A DNA stretch of 29,484 nucleotides from assembly GCA_016742125.1 (NCBI GenBank), contig JACVCM010000036.1:1-29484 (forward strand), in the 5' to 3' direction. Below the pieces are notes generated by a model. The model saw nothing but the letters and a program-made list of their open reading frames with translations. It did not search any database and was not told where the DNA came from. Each line of letters starts with the position of its first letter. Positions within the stretch are counted from its first letter, which is position 1. The translations under genes were made by a program, and so were the position numbers. This document shows positions 23,412-29,484 of this stretch, in pieces. The DNA comes from Sphingomonadaceae bacterium (GTDB lineage: Bacteria; Pseudomonadota; Alphaproteobacteria; Sphingomonadales; Sphingomonadaceae).

Positions 23412-23846
23412 TTGGCCGATATCATCTTCGTTTTGAACGGACCCAATCTCAATATGCTCGGCACACGTGAGCCCGAAATCTATGGGATGGACACGCTCGA
23501 CGACATTGCCGGGAGGCTGGAAGACAAGGCGCGAGAAGCAGGTGTCGATATCGACTTTCGCCAATCGAACCATGAAGGTCATTTGATCGACTGGTTACAC
23601 GAAGCGCAGGCGGCTGGCGCAAAAGCAGTGTTGCTGAACGCCGCAGGCTTCACACATACGTCAATTGCGATTTTGGATGCTATCAAGGCGATCAAGGTGC
23701 CGGTGTTTGAAGTGCATCTGTCAGACCCACAGCAGCGCGAGCCGTTCAGGCATTTCAGCTATGTTGGCCTGGCCGCAAAAGCCGTGTTTGCAGGACATGG
23801 CGCAAATTCCTATGAACTGGCGCTGGACGCGGCGTTACAACTTTGA
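23412..23846 (+). CDS. aroQ: Type II 3-dehydroquinate dehydratase (144 aa)
   Basis: Third step of the shikimate pathway: 3-dehydroquinate to 3-dehydroshikimate through an enolate, in a dodecameric cytosolic enzyme. Motifs: LNGPNLNMLGTREPEIYG with catalytic Arg19 and Tyr24, QSNHEGHLIDWL, LLNAAGFTHTSIAILDA and EVHLSDPQQREPFRHFSYVG with His102. The length (144) is typical. The start is TTG 23412, right at the conserved N-terminus, with no strong ribosome site, which implies modest expression or coupling to the DUF481 gene. accB and accC follow, the usual alphaproteobacterial order. Confidence 0.96.
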   Translation: MADIIFVLNGPNLNMLGTREPEIYGMDTLDDIAGRLEDKAREAGVDIDFRQSNHEGHLIDWLHEAQAAGAKAVLLNAAGFTHTSIAILDAIKAIKVPVFEVHLSDPQQREPFRHFSYVGLAAKAVFAGHGANSYELALDAALQL

Positions 23847-23889
23847 CATTAGGCCCGTTGCATGGGTTCAGGGGCGCAAGGAGCATAAA

Positions 23890-24366
23890 ATGGCGGCAAA
23901 ATCTGGCAGCAACGGCGGCATGCAGGTGGACACTGACCTGGTCCGCGAACTGGCGGCCATGCTTAATGAAACCGGCCTGAGCGAGATCGAGGTCGAAGAC
24001 GGCGAACGCAAGATCCGCGTGTCGCGCGCGATGACAACAACATCTGTCCCCCTGGCTGCAGCCCCGGCAGCGGTCACAGCGCCAGTTGCCGCCGCCGCGC
24101 CTGCCGCCGAAGCGACAGCCCCTGCCATTGCCGCAAACGCACTCAAATCCCCGATGGTCGGTACCGCCTATCTCACACCCGAACCGGATGCTGCGGCGTT
24201 CGTCAGCGTAGGCCAGCAAGTCAATGCGGGCGATACCGTCATGATCATCGAAGCCATGAAGGTGATGAACCCGATAGTTGCGCCCAATAGCGGAACCGTG
24301 ACTGAGATATATGTCGAGAGTGGACAGCCGGTTGAGTTTGACCAGCCCTTGATGGTGATTTCCTAA
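23890..24366 (+). CDS. accB: Biotin carboxyl carrier protein of acetyl-CoA carboxylase (158 aa)
   Basis: Carries carboxybiotin between biotin carboxylase and carboxyltransferase, the first step of fatty-acid synthesis. N-terminal domain (1-46: LVRELAAMLNETGLSEIEVE), then an Ala/Pro-rich flexible linker (about 50-85), then the biotinyl domain with EAMKVMN and biotinylated Lys124, ending QPVEFDQPLMVIS. The acidic thumb is present. AAGGAG lies seven bases before ATG 23890, a strong ribosome site. It is 43 bp after aroQ and three bp before accC. Confidence 0.97.
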   Translation: MAAKSGSNGGMQVDTDLVRELAAMLNETGLSEIEVEDGERKIRVSRAMTTTSVPLAAAPAAVTAPVAAAAPAAEATAPAIAANALKSPMVGTAYLTPEPDAAAFVSVGQQVNAGDTVMIIEAMKVMNPIVAPNSGTVTEIYVESGQPVEFDQPLMVIS

Positions 24367-24369
24367 CCA

Positions 24370-25719
24370 ATGGCTATCGAAAAGATCCTGATCGCCAATC
24401 GCGGCGAAATTGCGCTTCGTATTCATCGTGCGGCGCATGAAATGGGCATTAAAACGGTAGCGGTCCACTCGACCGCCGATGCGGATGCAATGCATGTGCG
24501 GCTTGCTGATGAGGCGATCTGCATCGGTCCGCCTGCTGCTTCGGACAGCTATCTCAACATTCCGGCGATCATTTCGGCTGCCGAGATCAGCCATGCAGAT
24601 GCAATCCACCCCGGCTATGGATTTCTTTCCGAGAACGCGCAATTTGCCGAGATTGTCGAAAGCCACGACATCAAATGGATCGGCCCCAAGCCCGAGCACA
24701 TCCGAACGATGGGTGACAAGGTGGAGGCCAAGCGCTCGGCTGGGGCCTTGGGGCTTCCGTTGGTTCCAGGATCCGATGGCGCGATTGAGGATGTCGCGGA
24801 AGCAAAGGCTATCGCCCGCGACATCGGCTATCCCGTCATCATCAAGGCAGCTTCGGGCGGCGGCGGGCGCGGGATGAAGGTAGTTAACAGCGAGGGCGAG
24901 CTTGAAACCCAGATGATGCAGGCGGGTAGCGAGGCCAAGGCCGCATTTGGCGACGCCACTGTCTATCTTGAAAAATATCTCGGCAACCCCCGTCATATCG
25001 AGTTCCAGATTTTCGGCGATGGAAACGGAAATGCGGTGCATCTGGGCGAGCGCGACTGTTCGTTACAGCGGCGCCATCAGAAAGTGCTGGAAGAAGCCCC
25101 CTCCCCCATTTTGTCCGCCGCCGAGCGCGACAGGATGGGCGGCATCTGCGCAAAAGCGATGGCCGATATGGGTTATCGCGGCGCAGGGACGATCGAGTTT
25201 CTATGGGAAAATGGCGAATTCTATTTCATTGAAATGAATACGCGACTGCAAGTGGAGCATCCGGTTACCGAAATGATCACTGGCCTGGATCTGGTTCGCG
25301 AACAGATCCGCGTCGCCGACGGCAAGCCGCTATCGTTCAGGCAGGAAGATGTCACCTTCACGGGCCACGCCGTCGAGTGCCGGATCAATGCCGAAGATCC
25401 GGTCAACTTTACGCCATCGCCAGGCACCGTGACGTGGTACCATCCACCCGGCGGACTATATGTGCGCGTCGATAGCGGGCTTTATCACGGCTACAAGGTG
25501 CCGCCTTATTATGACAGCATGATCGCGAAGCTTATCGTGTATGGCGCGACCCGTGAAGGCTGCCTGATGCGATTGCGGCGGGCACTTGGCGAATTTGTGA
25601 TAGACGGTATGAAGACCACCATTCCGCTGCACCAGAAGCTGCTGGAAGACCCCGATTTCCAGAATGGAAACTATACCATCAAGTGGCTCGAAGAATGGCT
25701 GGCCCGCGAAGCAAGCTAG
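24370..25719 (+). CDS. accC: Biotin carboxylase of acetyl-CoA carboxylase (449 aa)
   Basis: ATP-dependent carboxylation of the biotin on AccB. N-terminal pre-ATP-grasp domain MAIEKILIANRGEIALRIHR, the Gly-rich ATP lid AASGGGGRGMKVV, the signature GERDCSLQRRHQKVLEEAP, the active-site loop MNTRLQVEHPVTEMITG, and the C-terminal FTGHAVECRINAEDP. Length 449 is the family norm. The gene is three bases after the accB stop, so translation is probably coupled. Its end overlaps the start of the dipeptidase gene by 25 bases. Confidence 0.98.
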   Translation: MAIEKILIANRGEIALRIHRAAHEMGIKTVAVHSTADADAMHVRLADEAICIGPPAASDSYLNIPAIISAAEISHADAIHPGYGFLSENAQFAEIVESHDIKWIGPKPEHIRTMGDKVEAKRSAGALGLPLVPGSDGAIEDVAEAKAIARDIGYPVIIKAASGGGGRGMKVVNSEGELETQMMQAGSEAKAAFGDATVYLEKYLGNPRHIEFQIFGDGNGNAVHLGERDCSLQRRHQKVLEEAPSPILSAAERDRMGGICAKAMADMGYRGAGTIEFLWENGEFYFIEMNTRLQVEHPVTEMITGLDLVREQIRVADGKPLSFRQEDVTFTGHAVECRINAEDPVNFTPSPGTVTWYHPPGGLYVRVDSGLYHGYKVPPYYDSMIAKLIVYGATREGCLMRLRRALGEFVIDGMKTTIPLHQKLLEDPDFQNGNYTIKWLEEWLAREAS

Positions 25720-26408
25720 GCCTCACCCGCCGCGAGGTGGCGCTAGGGCTGGCGATCGTCCCGCTTGCCACTTGCTCGCGAGCCGGGCCAGACAAGGATG
25801 TGGCCTTCATTCCGGCAAACAAGGCTGCTGCTCTCTCGCCCCAGGACCCAAAGCGTCTCGTTGAGCTGGTCAAGCTCGACCCCGCAATCCGACTGGACAT
25901 GCGGTATGCGGCTACAAATAATTTCACAGGCCGTGTCCTGTACAAGGAAGCTCGCGCTTTCCTTACCATGCCTGCTGCCAATGCGGTTGTGCGGGCTAGC
26001 AGGGCGGCACAGGGCGAGGGTTTCGGACTGACCATATTCGATGCCTATCGACCCTGGCGCGTTACCAAGCAGCTTTGGGATGCAACGCCGCCCGGACCGA
26101 AGAAAAACTATGTCGCCAACCCCAAACGCGGTTCAAAACATAATCGTGGCTGTGCCGTCGATCTCAGCCTGCACGATTTGAAAACTGGTTTACTCGTGGA
26201 AATGCCGACCGAGTTCGACGACTTTTCGGAAAAAGCGCATCGTGATTTTATGGCTGCCTCGCCGGCCGCCATCGCCAACCGCGCACGGCTGCAACGCTAT
26301 TTGGAGGCCGAGGGATTTACGGGTCTGTCGAACGAATGGTGGCATTTTGATTTTGACGGATGGGAAAATTTTCCGGTCATGGACGTGCCCTTCGATCGCA
26401 TCGGATGA
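25695..26408 (+). CDS. VanX/DdpX-type D-Ala-D-Ala dipeptidase, probable Tat lipoprotein (237 aa)
   Basis: Zinc dipeptidase of the peptidase M15D family that splits D-Ala-D-Ala. Motifs: YRPW (Arg119), SKHNRGCAVDLSL (SxHxxGxAxD, zinc ligands His149 and Asp156) and NEWWHFDF (general base Glu214, zinc ligand His217), so the site is complete. The N-terminus has GLTRREVALGLAIVPLATCS: a twin-arginine followed by a hydrophobic stretch and a lipobox ending at Cys27, suggesting a Tat-exported lipoprotein. GTG 25683 is an alternative start. The gene begins inside accC, so it is the last gene of the aroQ-accBC unit. A role in peptidoglycan recycling is more likely than vancomycin resistance, as vanH/vanA are not visible. 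Confidence 0.92.
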   Translation: MAGPRSKLGLTRREVALGLAIVPLATCSRAGPDKDVAFIPANKAAALSPQDPKRLVELVKLDPAIRLDMRYAATNNFTGRVLYKEARAFLTMPAANAVVRASRAAQGEGFGLTIFDAYRPWRVTKQLWDATPPGPKKNYVANPKRGSKHNRGCAVDLSLHDLKTGLLVEMPTEFDDFSEKAHRDFMAASPAAIANRARLQRYLEAEGFTGLSNEWWHFDFDGWENFPVMDVPFDRIG

Positions 26409-26501
26409 CGCAATCGTTCATCAAAAGGCTTCCTTTCATGAACATGTATGAGCAATTCAGCGATGCTTCAGAACCACTCTGCCATCAACGGTCCTAATGC
26501 G

Positions 26502-26516
26502 GGGGCACAGTGCCCC
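26502..26516. promoter_or_regulatory. Tight palindrome upstream of the RcnB-like gene
   Basis: GGGGCAC-A-GTGCCCC, a perfect 7-bp inverted repeat around one base, 18 bases before the start codon at 26535 and close to its ribosome site. It could be an operator or an occluding structure. No T-run follows. The rest of the 126-bp gap after 26408 shows nothing I can support. Confidence 0.35.
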
Positions 26517-26534
26517 AGCTTCAAGGAAAAGCTC

Positions 26535-27434
26535 ATGAAGAACGTTATATTGGCGACTTTGGTCGCGGCGACGGTACTGACCCCTGTTGCATCCCAGGCT
26601 GCTGCTGTCGCACCTTTATCGGCGCGTACAACCCTGTCCGATAATGACAGCGCATCGTTCCAGCGTGAAGATCGTCGTGGTGACGGTCGTCGCGGGGAGG
26701 GTCGTCGCGGAGATGGCGAAGGTCGTCGTGGCGGCGAGGATCGCGGACCACGCTATCAATCCCGTCAAGACCAACGGCCCGAAGCCGAGCCGCAACAGAC
26801 CCAAAGGCAGGAACGCCGTAAGATCCGACAAGACGGCCGCTACTATGGCCGCAATCGCGACGGAAACCTCGATCGCCGATGGGATCGCAATCGCGACGGC
26901 AATCTCGACCGTAATTGGGACCGGAACCGGGACGGCAATCTGGATCGTCGCTGGGACCGGAACAATGACGAACGTTTGGATCGCAACTGGGATCGAAATC
27001 GCAATGGCGACCTCGACCGCCGGTATGACCGGAACAACGACAACAGGCTCGACAGACGCTACGACCGCGACCGCGACGGCAATGTCGACCGGCGCTGGGA
27101 TCGCAACAACGACAATCGCGTAGACCGGTGGAATAACGGATGGCGCAATGACCGCCGCTATGACTGGCGCAGCTATCGTGACCGCAACCGCGGCTATTAC
27201 AGCCCCGGCCGTTATTATTCGCCCTACCGGCACTACGGCTACCGTCGCTTCGGTATCGGGATAACCATCGGTTCCGGCTATTATGGTTCGCGCTACTGGA
27301 TCAACGATCCCTGGTCCTACCGCCTGCCCGCCGCTTATGGTCCGTATCGCTGGGTACGTTACTATGACGATGTGCTGCTGATCGATCTACGCAGCGGCCG
27401 CGTGGTTGACGTAATCTACGACTTCTTCTGGTAA
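26535..27434 (+). CDS. Exported repeat protein with RcnB-like C-terminus (299 aa)
   Basis: An exported, very Arg/Asp-rich protein. Signal peptide MKNVILATLVAATVLTPVAS (cleaved near SQA-AA). Residues about 44-72 are Arg/Gly/Asp low complexity. Residues 105-200 are eight 12-residue repeats of the type DRNRDGNLDRRW, whose DxNxDGxxD core resembles an EF-hand calcium loop. Then a Tyr/Arg-rich stretch and a C-terminal YDDVLLIDLRSGRVVDVIYD, the end of the RcnB family (periplasmic proteins linked to nickel/cobalt homeostasis). AAGGAAAA precedes ATG 26535; the frame opens at 26448 without signal. A terminator follows. Metal or polyanion binding is inference. Confidence 0.88.
   Translation: MKNVILATLVAATVLTPVASQAAAVAPLSARTTLSDNDSASFQREDRRGDGRRGEGRRGDGEGRRGGEDRGPRYQSRQDQRPEAEPQQTQRQERRKIRQDGRYYGRNRDGNLDRRWDRNRDGNLDRNWDRNRDGNLDRRWDRNNDERLDRNWDRNRNGDLDRRYDRNNDNRLDRRYDRDRDGNVDRRWDRNNDNRVDRWNNGWRNDRRYDWRSYRDRNRGYYSPGRYYSPYRHYGYRRFGIGITIGSGYYGSRYWINDPWSYRLPAAYGPYRWVRYYDDVLLIDLRSGRVVDVIYDFFW
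26847..27134 (+). repeat. Eight in-frame 36-bp tandem repeats
   Basis: Exactly 288 bp, eight units of 36 bp coding for (G/D)R(N/D)xxxxxDRxx. Units 1-3 keep the full DGNLD core; units 4, 6 and 8 have NDERLD/NDNRLD/NDNRVD. Units differ at the DNA level, so they have diverged after duplication, yet unit length is unbroken. Confidence 0.9.
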
Positions 27435-27449
27435 ATAACCGAGATAAGA

Positions 27450-27479
27450 AAGGCCCGGAAATTTTTCCGGGCCTTTTTT
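27450..27479 (+). terminator. Intrinsic terminator after the RcnB-like gene
   Basis: AAGGCCCGGAAA (27450-27461) pairs with TTTCCGGGCCTT (27464-27475) and a T-run follows, 15 bases behind the stop codon. A strong rho-independent terminator, separating the gene from the amidohydrolase pseudogene. Confidence 0.92.
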
Positions 27480-27536
27480 AATTATAAGATGACCGCCGGG
27501 TCAGCGATCTCTCCGCCACATTAAAGGGAGAGCAAC

Positions 27537-28417
27537 ATGATCCGTTCCGTCCGTCTGGCAAGCATCGGCCTTGCCATCACCGCGTCGGCTGTTGCCAAGA
27601 CGCAGGTCATTCGGGCTGGCAATGTCATTACCGATCCGGCCAAAGGACTGGAAGGCCCGGCGGTAATTACCGTCGCCGACGGACGCATCGTATCGGTCGA
27701 AACCGGGTCCGCCCCAAGCAGCATCGGGCCGGATGTCGAAATCATCGACCTAGGCGGAAAGGTCGTTCTGCCCGGCCTCATGGATCTCCATGTCCATCTG
27801 GCCGGAGACGCGGGTGGCGATTTCCGCGATAGGCCGTCGACGCCGATGAATGGGGTGTGGTAATGGGCGTCAAGAATTCCGCGCTGACCGTGAAAGCAGG
27901 CTTACCACAGTGCGAGAGGCCGACTTTGCACAAAACACCGCATTTGTCCTGCGACGCGGTACCGCAGAAGGCAAGATCGTCGGCCCGCGCATCGTGGGGG
28001 CAGGTCCGGCACTCTGGATCGTCGGCGGCCATGGCGATGTCACGGGTTTTCGCAAGGACGTGCTGGCGGCGCTGGACACAGGGTATACATGTACTGGCCC
28101 GCTCGAATGTGCCGAAAAAGTGAAAAAGGCGTCGAGAGTGGGTTCGGACATCATCAAGATTACCGCAACCGGCGGGGTGCTGTCGCAGCAACGGTGGGGA
28201 ATTCGCCCTGTTGGTCAAAGCCGGGATGACACCGACCGAGGCGCTGGCAAGCGCAACGACAGTGGCGGCCAAAACCCTGGGGATGGAAAATGAAATCGGC
28301 AGGATCGCTGCGGGCTATTCCGCTGATCTGGTGGCCGTCGCCGAAAACCCGCTTGCCAATATTCGCACACTCGAGAAACCGGAATGGGTGATGGCCCGAG
28401 GCAGGATCGTTCCCTGA
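27537..28417 (+). pseudogene. Decayed amidohydrolase (imidazolonepropionase-like/Xaa-Pro dipeptidase type)
   Basis: Remains of a secreted metal-dependent amidohydrolase. Frame 1 (27537-27863) has a signal peptide, VIRAGNVITDPAKGLEGPAV and GKVVLPGLMDLHVHLAG (the HxH metal motif). Near 27842 reading must shift to DEWGVVMGVKNSALTVKAG, and near 27905 again to TTVREADFAQNTAFVLRRG, which runs on through IVGAGPALWIVGGHGDV and DIIKITATGGVLSQQ. There the sequence jumps, in another frame, to GEFALLVKAGMTPTEALASA and the normal C-terminus ending at 28417. About 150 residues, including the catalytic Lys-His-His-Asp region, are missing. Two small indels plus one large deletion make it non-functional. GGGAGAG before ATG 27537 is still a good ribosome site. 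Confidence 0.9.
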
Positions 28418-28468
28418 GATTTCGTCGCGGAGCTTGAAACGCAAGGAAAAGTCGGCGATGGCACGACG

Positions 28469-29484
28469 ATGAATGTGCTATTCCTGACATCTACATTGCC
28501 GCGCTTCGCCAATGATATGCAGGCCGGTTTTGTGCTTGAGCAGGCAGGTGCGTGGCGCCGCGAAAGCCCGGAGGACCGGCTGATCGTCCTCGCGCCGCAT
28601 GACAAGGGCATCAGCCGCCGTGAAAAGCTGGAAGGCATCGACGTTCGGCGCTTTCGCTATTTCTTGCCGGAAAGCTGGCAGTGGCTAGCCTACCCCGCCA
28701 TTCTACCAAACATAAAGGCAAATCCCGCTTTGGCTCTGCAAGTGCCGCCATTTATCTGGTCAGAGTACACCGCCGCAAAATCAATCATCCGTGATGAGAA
28801 AATCGACTTGATTTACGCGCACTGGGTGATGCCGCAGGGCCTGGTCGCACGCCGCCTGTCAAAAAAAGCAGGCATCCCCTATGTCATTCACAATCACTCT
28901 TCCGACCTGTCTGTATTCGCAAAATTCGGAAAACCCGGCATCGGAACAGCGCGCAATATTATCCGGGATGCGCTGGCCATGTTTTGCGTGAACAGCAGTC
29001 AGAAAGAATATGCGCTATCGCTGTTTGATGCCGGCGAGCGGGGCCGGATCGCAAAAAAAATTTCTGTTCTGCCGATGGGTGTTGTTCTCAATGAGGCCGC
29101 CGACGAGGCGCCGAGGGTGGGACGGACCTATCGTTATGAAATGGGTACGATCTCGCGCCTGTCGCGTAAAAAAGGTCTCGATCTGCTCATTGGCGCAGCG
29201 GAACAAATCGCTCGGACCGACATCAAACCAGACATCGCAATCGCAGGCGACGGCGAAGAACGCACGACTCTGGAAAAAATGCCGTCCCAAAGCAAAATAC
29301 ATTTTCCGGGCTTCATGACAGGTCGGTCGAAGGCCGATTTTTTTCGAGACACCCGCCACTTTCTTTTCCCTGCCTCTGCCGCCGAGGGGGATGTCGAGGG
29401 AATGCCAGTGGCGTTGCTGGAAGCGCTTTGCTGCGGCAAGATGGTGCTCGCCAGCCGCGACACCACTATCACCAGGCTGCCGGA
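28469..29484 (+). CDS. GT4-family glycosyltransferase, 3' end outside the window
   Basis: Open from ATG 28469 through the window end (338 residues visible). N-terminal Rossmann half: MNVLFLTSTLPRFANDMQAG, IDLIYAHWVMPQGLVARRLS, GIPYVIHNHSSDLSVFAKFG. C-terminal half: YEMGTISRLSRKKGLDLLIG (the usual 'GRL...KKG' block, here with T for R), IAIAGDGEERTTLE, IHFPGFM, and EGMPVALLE with Glu310 and Glu318, the E-x7-E motif of retaining GT-B enzymes. This fits exopolysaccharide or LPS assembly. The ribosome site is weak: AAGGAAAA lies about 20 bases upstream of ATG 28469. The frame also stays open upstream to the pseudogene stop. Sugar donor and acceptor are unknown. Confidence 0.88.
   Translation, partial: MNVLFLTSTLPRFANDMQAGFVLEQAGAWRRESPEDRLIVLAPHDKGISRREKLEGIDVRRFRYFLPESWQWLAYPAILPNIKANPALALQVPPFIWSEYTAAKSIIRDEKIDLIYAHWVMPQGLVARRLSKKAGIPYVIHNHSSDLSVFAKFGKPGIGTARNIIRDALAMFCVNSSQKEYALSLFDAGERGRIAKKISVLPMGVVLNEAADEAPRVGRTYRYEMGTISRLSRKKGLDLLIGAAEQIARTDIKPDIAIAGDGEERTTLEKMPSQSKIHFPGFMTGRSKADFFRDTRHFLFPASAAEGDVEGMPVALLEALCCGKMVLASRDTTITRLP

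Noticed and set aside
23755..25041. Long minus-strand open frame (428 codons)
   Set aside because: Antisense shadow of aroQ, accB and accC, all of which have unmistakable catalytic motifs.
26847..27134. Regular 36-bp repeats as a possible CRISPR array
   Set aside because: Units are contiguous with no spacers, divergent in sequence, and lie in frame within a coding gene.

Overview
The window (about 60% G+C) looks like a chromosomal segment of an alphaproteobacterium of the order Sphingomonadales (Sphingopyxis/Sphingorhabdus-like). The basis is the gene content and protein style: DUF6127, UrcA, DUF2339, an RcnB-like protein, a ThiS-ThiG fusion, and several G+C-rich palindromic dispersed repeats. 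The genus is inference from memory of these families. No search was run.

Region 1 (1-6771, all but one gene on the minus strand) is an HK97-type capsid/packaging cluster in the order small terminase, large terminase, portal, DUF6127 membrane protein, prohead protease and major capsid, then four small virion-type genes, the last cut by the window edge. The capsid resembles gp5 of the Rhodobacter gene transfer agent (GTA). No integrase, repressor or lysis gene is visible, so a domesticated GTA-like cluster or prophage remnant is more likely than an intact prophage. A 47-residue membrane microprotein (3531-3674) is encoded against the direction of the cluster. Three palindromic repeat elements sit in its otherwise tight intergenic slots.

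Region 2 (6970-12883) holds a glutathione S-transferase, a one-TM protein, a very large DUF2339 membrane protein, small membrane proteins, a YqaA/DedA-like protein, and a VOC-fold protein coupled to a secreted hypothetical protein.

Region 3 (13113-20728) is core metabolism and signalling: lnt (carrying a palindromic element in frame), metK behind an 18-bp perfect palindrome, a membrane GGDEF diguanylate cyclase, trmB, a hypothetical protein, and a LytS-type histidine kinase coupled to a LytTR response regulator.

Region 4 (20794-29484) holds a UrcA-family protein, a ThiS-ThiG fusion, a DUF481 beta-barrel protein, the aroQ-accB-accC operon with an overlapping VanX-type dipeptidase, a protein with eight 12-residue EF-loop-like repeats and an RcnB-like tail, a decayed amidohydrolase pseudogene, and the start of a GT4 glycosyltransferase.

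The most notable feature is a family of roughly 140-bp palindromic elements (three copies, two arm types in mosaic combinations). Two copies sit precisely between stop codons and Shine-Dalgarno sites of capsid-cluster genes. The third is translated as about 48 extra residues inside Lnt.
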